This document shows, piece by piece, positions 7,837 to 17,735 of a stretch of 64,000 nucleotides of DNA. The DNA is from Alcaligenes aquatilis (GTDB taxonomy: Bacteria; Pseudomonadota; Gammaproteobacteria; Burkholderiales; Burkholderiaceae_B). The stretch is taken from NCBI RefSeq assembly GCF_003076515.1, contig NZ_CP022390.1:1054001-1118000 (forward strand), read 5' to 3'. Position 1 is the first letter of the stretch, and every line of letters begins with the position of its first letter. A program made the translations under genes and the position numbers. Under the pieces are notes generated by a model. It saw nothing but the letters and a program-made list of their open reading frames with translations. It had not been told where the DNA came from and searched no databases.

Positions 7837-9918
7837 ATGACCGCAGGTCGGCCTGCGCCTCAGGCCAAACGGGCTGCGCCGCGCAAAGCGCTCAGCCTGG
7901 ATCAGAAGTTTGAAAAGCTCGGCCTACGAGAGCCTGCCGACTTCGTGGTCCATCTTCCTTTGCGCTACGAGGACGAGACTCAGGTTGAGCCTATCGCCCA
8001 TCTTTACCCTGGCAAGATGGCGCAAATTGAAGGACGTATCCTGAGTACAGACGTCCAGGCTCGTCCCCGTGCGCAGTTGCATGCACGTATTGCCGATGAA
8101 AGTGGCGAGCTGGCCTTGCGCTGGCTGCACTTTTACCCCAGCCAGCTCAAGCAGTTGCAAGGGGATTTGCCGCTGCGAGTGCGCGGCGAAGTGCGCCAGG
8201 GCTTTCATGGCCTGGAAATGGTGCATCCCAAAGTCACCAAAGCCGGTCAGCCCCTGGCCCGCGCCTTGACCCCTGTGTATCCCACGACTGATGGCTTGAG
8301 TCAGGTGCAGTTGCGCAAAGCCATTGCCGATGCGCTCAATAACGCAGACCTGCGCGACACGCTACCTGAAGCAGTGCGTAACGAATATGGTCTGATGCCC
8401 TTTAACGAGGCCATCCGGCTTTTGCATTACCCACCACCAGAGCTCAGCTACGACGATTTGTTCGAGCATGGCCATCCAGCCTGGAGCCGCATCAAATTTG
8501 ATGAGTTGCTGGCTCAGCAACTATCCCTGGCGCAGGCACGCGCTGCCCGTCAGGCTCAGCGCGCCAAGCCCATGCGTGCAGGCAATAGTGATCTGGCCAA
8601 AGCCTTGCTGGCTTCTTTGCCCTTCCAGTTAACAGCGGCTCAACAACGCTGTGCCAAGGAAATCAGTGCGGATATGAAACGCGCTTACCCGATGCACCGC
8701 TTGTTGCAGGGTGACGTGGGTAGCGGCAAAACCATTGTGTCAGCCATTGCCGCCGTGCAAGCGATTGCCAGCGGTTTTCAAGTGGCCCTGATGGCGCCCA
8801 CTGAAATCTTGGCCGAGCAGCACTACCTGAAAATGCGCGCCTGGCTGGAGCCTTTGGGTGTAGAGCTGGCCTGGCTAAGCGGCAGTTTGGGCGTCAAGGC
8901 CAAACGTCTGGCTTATGACGCCATCAGCTCCGGACAAGCCAGACTGGCCATCGGCACTCAGGCTCTGATTCAGGACAATGTCCAGTTCCAGCAATTGGGC
9001 TTGGTGATTCTGGATGAGCAGCACCGCTTTGGTGTTGGCCAGCGCCTGGAACTGAACCGCAAAGGGGACGCGCAGGACAAGAAAGGGCAAGCCTACTTGC
9101 CGCATCAACTGAATATGAGTGCCACGCCCATCCCGCGTACCTTGGCCATGGCCTTCTTTGCCGATCTGGATGTCTCCGCCATTGACGAGCTGCCGCCGGG
9201 CCGCAGCCCCATTATTACGAAACTGGCCGCCGATAATCGCCGCGATGAAATCATGGCGCGCGTTCGGGCCGAAGTCGCCCAAGGCAGACAAGCCTATTGG
9301 GTCTGCCCCCTGGTTGAAGAAAGCGAAGCGCTGCAATTGCAAACCGCTGTAGACACCCATGCGGCTCTGGAGCAAGCCTTAGCCCCTTTGCGGGTAGGCC
9401 TGATTCATGGCCGCCTGTCCTCCACGGAAAAGGCGGAGGTCATGGAAGCTTTTCGCAGCGGCAACCTGGACGTGCTGGTTGCGACCACCGTGATTGAAGT
9501 CGGTGTAGACGTGCCCAATGCTTCTTTAATGATCATTGAACATGCCGAGCGCTTTGGTCTGGCGCAACTGCATCAGTTGCGGGGTCGGGTAGGGCGGGGG
9601 CAGATTCAGTCTGTTTGCGTGTTGCTGTACCAAGCGCCACTTTCGGCTATTGCCCGCCTGCGTTTACGCGCCATGTATGAAACGACTGATGGTTTTGAAA
9701 TTGCCCGGCGCGACTTGGAACAACGCGGCCCGGGCGAGTTCATGGGCATGCGCCAATCCGGACAGGCAGGCTTGCGGTTTGCCAGTCTGGAGTCCGATGA
9801 AGACTTGATCGAGCAGGCCCAAACCTTGGCCAGCACCTTTCGCCGTGATTATCCAGACCACGCACACCACCATTTACAGCGTTGGATGAAGGGCCGAGAA
9901 GAATTACTCCGTAGTTGA
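7837..9918 (+). CDS. recG: ATP-dependent DNA helicase RecG
   Basis: The 693 residues match RecG length and order: an N-terminal wedge (OB-fold) domain, then a superfamily 2 helicase with Walker A GDVGSGKT (about residues 291-298), DEQHRFG in motif II, SATPIPRT in motif III, ATTVIEVGVDVPNAS in motif V and QLRGRVGRG in motif VI, and a C-terminal TRG-type segment. RecG remodels stalled forks and Holliday junctions. The start 12 bases after ridA suggests a shared transcript. Confidence 0.95.
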   Translation: MTAGRPAPQAKRAAPRKALSLDQKFEKLGLREPADFVVHLPLRYEDETQVEPIAHLYPGKMAQIEGRILSTDVQARPRAQLHARIADESGELALRWLHFYPSQLKQLQGDLPLRVRGEVRQGFHGLEMVHPKVTKAGQPLARALTPVYPTTDGLSQVQLRKAIADALNNADLRDTLPEAVRNEYGLMPFNEAIRLLHYPPPELSYDDLFEHGHPAWSRIKFDELLAQQLSLAQARAARQAQRAKPMRAGNSDLAKALLASLPFQLTAAQQRCAKEISADMKRAYPMHRLLQGDVGSGKTIVSAIAAVQAIASGFQVALMAPTEILAEQHYLKMRAWLEPLGVELAWLSGSLGVKAKRLAYDAISSGQARLAIGTQALIQDNVQFQQLGLVILDEQHRFGVGQRLELNRKGDAQDKKGQAYLPHQLNMSATPIPRTLAMAFFADLDVSAIDELPPGRSPIITKLAADNRRDEIMARVRAEVAQGRQAYWVCPLVEESEALQLQTAVDTHAALEQALAPLRVGLIHGRLSSTEKAEVMEAFRSGNLDVLVATTVIEVGVDVPNASLMIIEHAERFGLAQLHQLRGRVGRGQIQSVCVLLYQAPLSAIARLRLRAMYETTDGFEIARRDLEQRGPGEFMGMRQSGQAGLRFASLESDEDLIEQAQTLASTFRRDYPDHAHHHLQRWMKGREELLRS

Positions 9919-10078
9919 CCACGAGCCTGCATGCAAGCCTGACCATTTACGGCGTGCTTACGCGAGGCATGATGGATATGGCGCCGCAGGCGCCCCCGTA
10001 TTGGGGCGGAGAGGCTCTGGCTGTCAGGCCGGAGTTCTTCACCCAAGGTCTTAATGCTGTTTTGCACAAGGAATTGTC

Positions 10079-11044
10079 ATGACATTGACCGAGCTGAAGT
10101 ACATCGTTGCCGTAGCACGCGAGCGTCATTTCGGACGTGCTGCCGAAGCCTGCTTTGTGAGCCAACCAACCCTGTCGGTGGCCATCAAGAAGTTGGAAGA
10201 CGAATTAGGCGTGGTCATCTTCGAGCGTGGCGGGCCCGAAGTGGCTATTACCCCGATTGGGCTGCGCATTGTCACCCAGGCACAGAAAGTGCTGGAAGAG
10301 GGGGCCAATCTGCGGGAGATTGCCCGCCAAGGCCACGACCCCTTGGCGGGCCCTTTGCGCGTGGGCATTATTTACACCGTGGCACCGTATCTGCTGCCCA
10401 AGCTCGTTCCCAAGCAGATCGAGCTGACCCCACAAATGCCACTTTTATTGCAAGAAAACTTTACCGTACGCCTGTTGGAACTGCTGCGCCAAGGGGAAAT
10501 TGATTGCGCCATTGTGGCCCTGCCTTTGCCCGAAACCGGCCTGGTTATCCGCGAGCTGTACGACGAGCCTTTTGTGGTGGCCATGCCCCATGAACATGCC
10601 TGGGCCAAGCGCAAGGAAATCGATCCTGAACAACTGAAAGATCAAACCATGTTGCTGCTCGGTGCCGGGCATTGCTTTCGGGATCAGGTGCTGGATGTGT
10701 GTCCGGAACTGTCGCGCTTTTCAGCATCCAGTGAAGGTATACAGCGCACCTTTGAAGGCTCTTCACTGGAAACCATTCGACATATGGTTGCTACCGGCAT
10801 CGGTCTGACGGTCCTGCCTGCAAGCTCCTTAAGTGCCCCAGGCCAAGCCAACGAGTTGCTCGCTTACGTTCCCTTCAAAAAACCCATTCCAGATCGACGC
10901 ATTGCCTTGGTTTGGCGCAAAAGTTTTCCACGTATTTCAGCCATTGATGCGTTGACCCGTGGGATCATGGAAAGTGGCTTAGGTGGGGTCAACTACTTAA
11001 AAGTCGAATACAACAGCAATTTCCCGTATCCTGAACTAGCGTAA
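10079..11044 (+). CDS. oxyR: Hydrogen peroxide-sensing regulator OxyR
   Basis: This 321-residue LysR-family protein has the helix-turn-helix HFGRAAEACFVSQPTLSVAI near residues 17-36 and, in the effector domain, the two OxyR redox cysteines at exactly Cys199 (GAGHCFRDQ) and Cys208 (LDVCPE), which form the activating disulfide with peroxide. It is followed by a dps-type gene, a standard OxyR target, 68 bases downstream in the same direction. The 160-base gap after recG holds no clear gene. Confidence 0.95.
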   Translation: MTLTELKYIVAVARERHFGRAAEACFVSQPTLSVAIKKLEDELGVVIFERGGPEVAITPIGLRIVTQAQKVLEEGANLREIARQGHDPLAGPLRVGIIYTVAPYLLPKLVPKQIELTPQMPLLLQENFTVRLLELLRQGEIDCAIVALPLPETGLVIRELYDEPFVVAMPHEHAWAKRKEIDPEQLKDQTMLLLGAGHCFRDQVLDVCPELSRFSASSEGIQRTFEGSSLETIRHMVATGIGLTVLPASSLSAPGQANELLAYVPFKKPIPDRRIALVWRKSFPRISAIDALTRGIMESGLGGVNYLKVEYNSNFPYPELA

Positions 11045-11112
11045 GTCGCATCATTACTGCGTGTTATTCTGCTTCAGTACCTATTTAGCCCTCTGTTTAA
11101 CAGGAGTCCACT

Positions 11113-11859
11113 ATGGCAAAAGCCGTGAAAGCAGTGAGTAAAACCGCCAAGGTCAGCAAGGCCGAAGCAGCCCCAAACACTGATACCAAGGTTGCAGTTG
11201 CAGCTGAAACAAAGGCTGAATCAAAACCGGTAGCCGCCAAGAAAGTGACCGCTAAAAAGCCCGTCGCCAAAAAGCCTGCCACGACTGCCAAAGCGCCCGC
11301 GACAGCAACTAAACCTGCGGCGAAGCCGGCCTCTGCTCGCAAGCCTGTCGCTGCCAAACCCACCGCTCCTGCTGGAGCCGCCAGCAGCGCCCTGAAGATC
11401 GATATCGGTATTTCGACAGCAGACCGTGCTGCGGTAGTCAACGAGCTGTCCAAGGTACTGGCCGACTCCTACACCGTGTACCTGATGACGCATAACTTCC
11501 ACTGGAACGTCACCGGCCCCATGTTCAAGACACTGCATGAGCTGTTCATGACGCAGTACACCGAACTGTGGCAAGCCCTGGATGATATCGCCGAGCGTAT
11601 CCGTGCCCTGGGTCACTACGCCCCAGGTACTTACGCCGAATTCCAGAAACTGTCGTCCATCTCGCAGCCTACGTCCGTTCCAAACGCCACCACCATGATC
11701 GAACTGCTGGTCAAAGGTAACGAAGCCTTGGCTCGTACTGCTCGCGCCGCATTTAATCGTGCTGACTCTGCCGACGACCAGCCTACGGCTGACTTGTTGA
11801 CCCAGCGCCTGGACGTACACGAGAAAAATGCATGGATGCTGCGTAGCCTGCTGCAGTAA
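11113..11859 (+). CDS. dps: Dps-type ferritin with histone H1-like N-terminal tail
   Basis: Residues about 1-92 are a low-complexity Lys/Ala/Pro tail with AKKPV-type repeats, like bacterial histone H1 homologues. Residues about 93-248 are a Dps ferritin-like domain with NFHWN (His130), His142, Asp157 and Glu161 at the spacing of ferroxidase ligands. The position equivalent to Asp67 of E. coli Dps is Met146. Canonical Dps is about 165 residues, so this is an extended form. Dps proteins store iron, remove peroxide and coat DNA; the tail should add non-specific DNA binding. It directly follows oxyR, which probably induces it. Confidence 0.9.
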   Translation: MAKAVKAVSKTAKVSKAEAAPNTDTKVAVAAETKAESKPVAAKKVTAKKPVAKKPATTAKAPATATKPAAKPASARKPVAAKPTAPAGAASSALKIDIGISTADRAAVVNELSKVLADSYTVYLMTHNFHWNVTGPMFKTLHELFMTQYTELWQALDDIAERIRALGHYAPGTYAEFQKLSSISQPTSVPNATTMIELLVKGNEALARTARAAFNRADSADDQPTADLLTQRLDVHEKNAWMLRSLLQ

Positions 11860-11892
11860 TTACCTGCTTATCGCCCTCAAATAGCGATAAAA

Positions 11893-11920
11893 AAAGGCCA
11901 CCATACGGTGGCCTTTCCTA
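11893..11920 (+). terminator. Rho-independent terminator after dps
   Basis: A perfect 10-bp stem (AAAGGCCACC / GGTGGCCTTT) with a 4-base loop at 11893-11916 lies 33 bases after the dps stop and separates it from the next transcription unit. Confidence 0.85.
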
Positions 11921-12015
11921 TTCCCCTTATAGAAAACCCTGAATTCGCCCGCAAGGCAGGCATAAAGCTCTGTTATCGGTGTATGCTTTCCTGCATATTC
12001 ACGGAGGTGTTTTCT

Positions 12016-13140
12016 ATGAAAATTCGTTTCACTCCTGTTGCAGCGGCCATGAGCCTGGCAACGGGTCTGCTCTTGTCCGGTGCTGCTCACGCTGACAATA
12101 TCCGTATCGCGCTGGCTGGTCCTTTCACCGGCTCGGTGACTCAATACGGTGACATGGTCAAACAAGGCGTCGATACGGCCATCGAACAGATCAACGCGGC
12201 TGGTGGCGTGTTGGGCAAACAGCTCGAACTAGTCACTGTTGACGATGCCTGCGAACCCAAGCAAGGTCCCGTCGCAGCCAACCGCATCGTGAATGACAAG
12301 ATCCACTATGTTGTCGGTCACGTGTGTTCGGGCGCGACCATCGCGGCCACTGACATCTACAACAACGAAGGCGTGTTAATGGTGACCCCTTCGGCAACAG
12401 CACCCGCTGTTACCGACGGCAAAGGTTACGACATGATCCTGCGCACCATTGGTCGTGACGACCAGCAGGGCCCGGCAGCGGCCAAGTTTATTCTGGAACA
12501 GATCAAACCGACTAAGGTCGCCGTCCTGCACGACAAACAGTCCTATGGTCAAGGTATTGCCGCTTCGGTTCGCTCCGAACTGCAAAAAGCGGGCACCGAA
12601 GTTGCTCTGTTTGAAGGCATTAACGCAGGCGACAGCGATTATTCTGCCGTCATCACCAAGCTGAAATCCACCGGCGTGGACTTCGTCTACTTTGGTGGCT
12701 ACCACCCGGAAATGGGCCTACTGCTGCGCCAAGCCGCTGAGCAAGGCGTGAAAGTTCACTTCATGGGCCCAGAAGGCGTGGGTAATCCCGACATTAATGC
12801 GATTGCTGGCAAAGCTGTTGAAGGCATGCTGCTGACCTTGCCTGCGGACTTCTCGCAAGATCCGGATAACCAGGCTATCGTCCAAGCCTTCAAAGACAAG
12901 AAGCGTGACCCTAGCGGCGCGTTCCAACTGTCCGCCTATGCCGCCACTCTCGCGATTGCCGAAGGCATCAAGGGCGCTGGCGCTGATGATCCCATCAAAG
13001 TTGCCGACTACCTGCACGCCAATAGCGTGAAAACGCCCATCGGCCAAATCAGCTGGAACAAGCAGGGCGACCTGAACGACTTCAAATTTGACGTCTTTAG
13101 CTGGCACGCTGACGGTACTAAAACCGTCTACGGCAAGTAA
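12016..13140 (+). CDS. Branched-chain amino acid ABC transporter binding protein (orphan LivK paralogue)
   Basis: The start at 12016 has a GGAGG ribosome binding site and opens a Sec signal peptide ending in GAAHA; the mature 350-residue protein has the LivJ/LivK motifs TGSVTQYGD, DDACEPKQ and YFGGYHPEMGLLLRQA. It is closely similar to the binding protein at 18905-20026 but has no transporter genes next to it, since a terminator follows and the ugp operon intervenes. It probably feeds the Liv permease encoded about 7 kb downstream, perhaps with a different amino-acid preference. Confidence 0.88.
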   Translation: MKIRFTPVAAAMSLATGLLLSGAAHADNIRIALAGPFTGSVTQYGDMVKQGVDTAIEQINAAGGVLGKQLELVTVDDACEPKQGPVAANRIVNDKIHYVVGHVCSGATIAATDIYNNEGVLMVTPSATAPAVTDGKGYDMILRTIGRDDQQGPAAAKFILEQIKPTKVAVLHDKQSYGQGIAASVRSELQKAGTEVALFEGINAGDSDYSAVITKLKSTGVDFVYFGGYHPEMGLLLRQAAEQGVKVHFMGPEGVGNPDINAIAGKAVEGMLLTLPADFSQDPDNQAIVQAFKDKKRDPSGAFQLSAYAATLAIAEGIKGAGADDPIKVADYLHANSVKTPIGQISWNKQGDLNDFKFDVFSWHADGTKTVYGK

Positions 13141-13160
13141 TCCCTGATTATTGCTCGTAA

Positions 13161-13190
13161 AAAAACCGGCCTTCGGGCCGGTTTTTTATT
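13161..13190. terminator. Bidirectional terminator between livK paralogue and ugpC
   Basis: AAAAACCGGCC-TTCG-GGCCGGTTTTT forms an 11-bp stem with a stable UUCG loop and T/A runs on both sides. It lies between convergent genes and can end both transcripts. Confidence 0.92.
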
Positions 13191-13211
13191 GTGCCTTACC
13201 TTGGCGTTTGC

Positions 13212-14297
13212 TCAGGCCTCAATACGCAAGCCCGTATCGCGATCAAACCAATGTAGAGGGTGGGGCGGCATATAGCCAATCTGAATGGCCTCACCAATTT
13301 GAATCGGGTATTTGCGGGTCTGCTCAATCGGGCAGCGCACGATAATGCGATAGTCGCCACAACCCAAGTGCAACAACTGCTCAGAACCCAAGACTTCCAC
13401 CATTTCCACTTGCGTTGTCACACCGGGCACATGCAGCTTGATGTGCTCGGGGCGTATACCCAAGAACACCTTACGACCACGTACTGCAGCGGGCACCATC
13501 TCCGGGCCAAACTGTACGGGCTGACCGTTATCCTGCATGATTGCGCCTTGCTCGTTCACCTGCACGGGCAACAAGTTCATGGGGGGTGAACCGATAAACG
13601 TGGCTACAAAAACGGAAGCAGGTTTCTCGAACACCTCGGCTGGAGTGCCAATTTGCTCGGGCATGCCCTGATTCATCACAATCATGCGCTCGGCCAAGGT
13701 CATGGCCTCGATCTGATCATGAGTCACATACAAGCTGGTGGTTTTCAGACGGCGATGCAGCTTCTGAATTTCCAGTCGCATCTGTACCCGCAGCTTGGCG
13801 TCCAGATTGGACAGGGGCTCGTCAAACAAGAACACCTTAGGTTCACGCACAATCGCACGCCCCATGGCAACACGCTGACGCTGTCCACCCGACAGTTGCC
13901 CAGGGCGGCGTTCCAGCAAGGCGCCCAACTCCAGAATCGCCGCAGCGGCATTGACCCTTTGCTTGATTTCGTCCTTGGAAAACTTACGGATCTTCAAGCC
14001 GTAGGCCATATTGTCAAAGACCGACATATGCGGGTAGAGCGCGTAGTTCTGGAACACCATGGCGATGTCGCGTTCTGCCGGTTCCATATCATTGACGACT
14101 TTACCGTCGATCAGTACTTGGCCCCCCGTGACAGACTCCAGGCCCGCCACCATACGCATCAAGGTTGATTTACCGCATCCAGAGGGACCCACAATCACCA
14201 CGAACTCGCCATCTTTCACGTCCACATCAATGCCGTGAATTACGACCGTCCCGTTCGGGTAGGTTTTCTTGACGCCTTCAAATCGTAAGCTAGCCAT
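13212..14297 (-). CDS. ugpC: sn-Glycerol-3-phosphate ABC transporter ATP-binding protein
   Basis: A 361-residue MalK/UgpC-type ATPase: Walker A GPSGCGKST (about residues 37-45), signature LSGGQRQRVAMGRA, Walker B VFLFDEPLSNLD, and a C-terminal TOBE regulatory domain (about 240-361, with FLGIRPEHI). It energises import of glycerol-3-phosphate or its diesters. It is the last gene of the minus-strand order ugpB-ugpA-ugpE-ugpC, which supports Ugp over maltose transport. Confidence 0.92.
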   Translation of the reverse strand: MASLRFEGVKKTYPNGTVVIHGIDVDVKDGEFVVIVGPSGCGKSTLMRMVAGLESVTGGQVLIDGKVVNDMEPAERDIAMVFQNYALYPHMSVFDNMAYGLKIRKFSKDEIKQRVNAAAAILELGALLERRPGQLSGGQRQRVAMGRAIVREPKVFLFDEPLSNLDAKLRVQMRLEIQKLHRRLKTTSLYVTHDQIEAMTLAERMIVMNQGMPEQIGTPAEVFEKPASVFVATFIGSPPMNLLPVQVNEQGAIMQDNGQPVQFGPEMVPAAVRGRKVFLGIRPEHIKLHVPGVTTQVEMVEVLGSEQLLHLGCGDYRIIVRCPIEQTRKYPIQIGEAIQIGYMPPHPLHWFDRDTGLRIEA

Positions 14298-14317
14298 TCA
14301 ATAAAGCCTGTAGAGAA

Positions 14318-15160
14318 TTACTTTTCAGAGTCGATGAGACCTTTGACGAACCACTTTTGCATCAGCATCACCACCAAAGCAGGTGGGATCATGGCCAAAA
14401 GAGCCGTTGCCATCACCACGTTCCACTCGGTCACGCTGTCACCACCGGAGATCATGCGTCGAATCCCGACCACGATCGGGTACATATCCTCTTTGGTGGT
14501 AATAATCAGCGGCCACAAATACTGGTTCCAGCCGTAAATAAACTGAATCACAAATAAAGCGGCAATGCTGGTCTTGGACAAAGGCAGCAGAACATCTTTA
14601 AAAAACCGCATGGGGCCAGCACCGTCAATGCGAGCGGCCTCGATCAGTTCATCAGGCACCGTCAGAAAGAACTGACGAAATAGAAAGGTAGCGGTTGCAG
14701 AGGCGATCAGGGGCAGGATCAGGCCCCCGTAGCTATCAAGTAAATGCAAGTCCGCAACGACCTCATACGTAGGCATGATGCGCACTTCCACCGGCAGCAT
14801 CAGGGTGATGAAAATCATCCAGAAACACAGCATGCGAAAAGGGAAGCGGAAATACACCACGGCAAAGGCCGAGAGCATGGAAATAATGATTTTGCCCACC
14901 GCAATGCCCAAGGCCATGACCATGCTGACCAGCAACATGCGTCCGACTGGAGGGGAGTTGGTAGCCGTACCCTGCAAGGCAGTAATGTAGTTCTCCACCA
15001 TGTGCGAGCCAGGCCAGAGCGACATAGGCGCACGCGCGACTTCCGCACTGGTCTGGGTGGAAGCCACAAAGGTGATATACAAGGGCAGGGCAATCACGAT
15101 CACACCCAGAATCAGGGTCAGATGCGTGAAAAAATCAAGAATAGGGCGTCGTTCAACCAT
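14318..15160 (-). CDS. ugpE: sn-Glycerol-3-phosphate ABC transporter permease UgpE
   Basis: A 280-residue inner-membrane permease with six predicted membrane segments and the EAA loop [20 protein letters not shown] (about residues 175-195) that contacts the ATPase. Sequence style and position between ugpA and ugpC match UgpE. Gaps to both neighbours are about 20 bases, indicating one operon. Confidence 0.92.
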   Translation of the reverse strand: MVERRPILDFFTHLTLILGVIVIALPLYITFVASTQTSAEVARAPMSLWPGSHMVENYITALQGTATNSPPVGRMLLVSMVMALGIAVGKIIISMLSAFAVVYFRFPFRMLCFWMIFITLMLPVEVRIMPTYEVVADLHLLDSYGGLILPLIASATATFLFRQFFLTVPDELIEAARIDGAGPMRFFKDVLLPLSKTSIAALFVIQFIYGWNQYLWPLIITTKEDMYPIVVGIRRMISGGDSVTEWNVVMATALLAMIPPALVVMLMQKWFVKGLIDSEK

Positions 15161-15181
15161 GACTGTGTTCCTTGCTGCGCA

Positions 15182-16066
15182 TCAGCTGTACGTCACTTTG
15201 CGATCAATATAGCGGAACTGAATCACTGTCAGCGCCACAACCACGGCCATCAGCACCACAGACTGAGCCGCCGAGGAGCCAATATCCAAACCACGGAAAC
15301 CCGTGTTGTAAACCCGGTAAACCAGAATCGAGGTCGCCTCGCCTGGGCCACCCTGGCTGACCACGTCAATAATGGCGAAGGTGTCAAAGAAGGCATAAAT
15401 AATGTTCACGACCAGCAGGAAGAAGGTCGTAGGGGCCAGCAAAGGAAACACAATGCCCCAGAAGCGGCGCATGGGACCAGCCCCATCCATCGCCGCGGCT
15501 TCGATTAGCGAACGCGGGATGGCTTGCAAGCCGGCCAGAAAAAACAGGAAGTTGTAGGAGATCTGCTTCCAGACCGACGCAATCACCACCAGCAACATGG
15601 CGTCATTGCCATTTAAACGCGGATTCCACTCAATACCATGCTCCAGCAGGAACACGGCCACGATCCCCACTGATGGAGAAAACAGGAACAACCACAATAC
15701 CCCGGCCACCGCGGTTGCCACCGCATAAGGCCAGATCAGCAGGCTGCGATACAGCAGTGCACCTCGTATTACCCGATTTGCCATCACGGCCAAGATCAGT
15801 GCCACCACCAAGCCCAGCACCGACACGGCAAGCGAAAATACGGCCGTTGTCTTGAACGAGGCCCTATATTCCGCGCTACTGAACAGCTCGGCAAAATTGT
15901 CCAGGCCCACAAACTGCGAAGACAGACCAAAAGGATCTTCCAAATGAAAAGCCTGCCACAGCGCTTGACCGGCAGGCAGAAAAAAGAAGATCAGGGTAAT
16001 GGCTAGCTGCGGGGCCAGCAGCAAATAGGGCAGTGTCTTATGACGAAAGACGACTCGTTTTTCCAT
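15182..16066 (-). CDS. ugpA: sn-Glycerol-3-phosphate ABC transporter permease UgpA
   Basis: A 294-residue permease with six membrane segments and the EAA loop [20 protein letters not shown] (about residues 185-205). It forms the transport channel with UgpE. A gap of 184 bases separates it from ugpB upstream; no strong terminator was seen there, so the four genes can still be one operon. Confidence 0.92.
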   Translation of the reverse strand: MEKRVVFRHKTLPYLLLAPQLAITLIFFFLPAGQALWQAFHLEDPFGLSSQFVGLDNFAELFSSAEYRASFKTTAVFSLAVSVLGLVVALILAVMANRVIRGALLYRSLLIWPYAVATAVAGVLWLFLFSPSVGIVAVFLLEHGIEWNPRLNGNDAMLLVVIASVWKQISYNFLFFLAGLQAIPRSLIEAAAMDGAGPMRRFWGIVFPLLAPTTFFLLVVNIIYAFFDTFAIIDVVSQGGPGEATSILVYRVYNTGFRGLDIGSSAAQSVVLMAVVVALTVIQFRYIDRKVTYS

Positions 16067-16250
16067 AGGTTTGCGCGCAGTGGGAAGGGAGCGCCACCAT
16101 CAGGGTGGACAGACTACAAGTGAAACGAAAAGCGTATGAGCGGCTTGGACTGCATCACGACACGATGCTGGCTTGGCGCCAGAACAGCAAGTCATCAGCA
16201 ACTGCGCTCATACGCTCGATTGTAAACCACCCGCGCAAGGCGGGTCGGGC

Positions 16251-17558
16251 TTACTTCACGCTCTTTTCAAAGCGCTCCAGCAGTTCATTACCACGGCTTT
16301 GCATGGCTTTCAAACCCTCTTCAGGCGTGACCTTACCCGCAAAAATCTGCTCCATGACACCGTCTTCGATATCACGAATCTGGGGCAGGTAACCCAGACG
16401 GATACCACGCGAGTTCTCGGTGGTGCTGGCATCGAGCTGTTTGACGGCAACGTCTGCACCCACGTTCTTGGCATAGAAATCGGAGTCCTTGGTCATTTCA
16501 AAGCCGGCTTTGGTCACAGGCACATAGCCGGTGTCCTGGTGCCAGGCCGCAGCTTGTTCCGGGCTGGAGATGAAGTGGAAGAATTCGGTCACGCCTTTGT
16601 AGACATCATCCGATTTTTTGGCAAAGACCCACAGGGAGGCACCACCAATGATGGAGTTCTGGGGCGCGCCCTGGACATCGCTGTAGTAGGGCAGGCTGCT
16701 GGTGCCAAACTCAAATTCGCCGGTTTTGATAATGTTGGCGCGGTTACCACTGGAACCGGTAAACATGCCGCATTTGCCACTGGTAAACAGGGCATTAGCG
16801 GTATCGCCGCGACCACCGTAGGAGAACGTGCCGTCCTTGGACATGTCCGCCAGAAAGCTAATGTGCTTGAGAAACAGCGGGTTATCCAGTTGCAGACGGG
16901 CACCGGGGCCACCAAAGCCGTTATTCTCGCTGGCAAAGGGAATGTTGTGCCAAGCGGCAAAGTTCTCCAGCAATATCCACGAGGGCCAGGAGGAGGTGTA
17001 GCCACACTCTTGGCCAGATTCACGCAGTTTCTTGGCTGCTGCGTGCAATTCTTGCCAGGTCTTGGGTGGTTTCTCAGCATCCAGGCCGGCTTTCTTGAAG
17101 GCATCCTTGTTGTAGTACAGCACCGGCGTGGAGCTGTTAAAGGGCATGGAAATCAGTTTGCCTTCATTAGACGAGTAGTAACCGGCAACGGCACCCAGGA
17201 ACTCCGCTGGATTAATAGGCTTGCCTACTTTTTCCGACATTTCCTGCACCGGCTCAATGGCGCCCTTGGCCGCCATCATGGTGGCAGTACCCACCTCGAA
17301 TACCTGCAAAATATCGGGGGCATTACCAGCACGGAAAGCGGCGACGCCAGCGTTCATGGACTCGCCATAGTTGCCTTTATACGAAGCTTTAACCTGGTAG
17401 TCCGACTGAGATGCGTTAAAGTCTTTGACTAATGCATTAACCCGTTCGCCCAAGGCCCCTTCCATTGAGTGCCAGAACTGAATTTCCGTGGCCGCTTGCG
17501 CAGTGCCGATAGAAGCAATCAGACCGGCTAGAGACAGAGCAAATAGTTTTGTTCGCAT
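16251..17558 (-). CDS. ugpB: sn-Glycerol-3-phosphate ABC transporter binding protein
   Basis: A 435-residue periplasmic binding protein with a Sec signal (MRTKLFALSLAGLIASIGTA, cleaved near QAA) and the extracellular solute-binding family 1 pattern EIQFWHSMEGALGERVN at the mature N-terminus, characteristic of UgpB. It captures glycerol-3-phosphate and glycerophosphodiesters. First gene of the operon and divergent from proC across 177 bases; no clear Pho box was found there by eye. Confidence 0.93.
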   Translation of the reverse strand: MRTKLFALSLAGLIASIGTAQAATEIQFWHSMEGALGERVNALVKDFNASQSDYQVKASYKGNYGESMNAGVAAFRAGNAPDILQVFEVGTATMMAAKGAIEPVQEMSEKVGKPINPAEFLGAVAGYYSSNEGKLISMPFNSSTPVLYYNKDAFKKAGLDAEKPPKTWQELHAAAKKLRESGQECGYTSSWPSWILLENFAAWHNIPFASENNGFGGPGARLQLDNPLFLKHISFLADMSKDGTFSYGGRGDTANALFTSGKCGMFTGSSGNRANIIKTGEFEFGTSSLPYYSDVQGAPQNSIIGGASLWVFAKKSDDVYKGVTEFFHFISSPEQAAAWHQDTGYVPVTKAGFEMTKDSDFYAKNVGADVAVKQLDASTTENSRGIRLGYLPQIRDIEDGVMEQIFAGKVTPEEGLKAMQSRGNELLERFEKSVK

Positions 17559-17735
17559 CAGGCTTTCTCCTGTATAAAAGGTGCCGCTAATGGTGTAGCA
17601 GGTTTAAAACTCAAGCTTATTACTTGTTTATGACGCTCTCATGAATGTAGCCATGGGAACGTTATATAAGCAATGACTAATTACCCTCGACTGCTGAAAA
17701 ACGCGTCAAAGGACAGATTTCTAATGGGAGCGATG

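Noticed and set aside
16173..17432. A 419-codon plus-strand frame across ugpB
   Set aside because: It is antisense to a well-defined binding-protein gene, has a Gly-rich shadow composition and no ribosome site.
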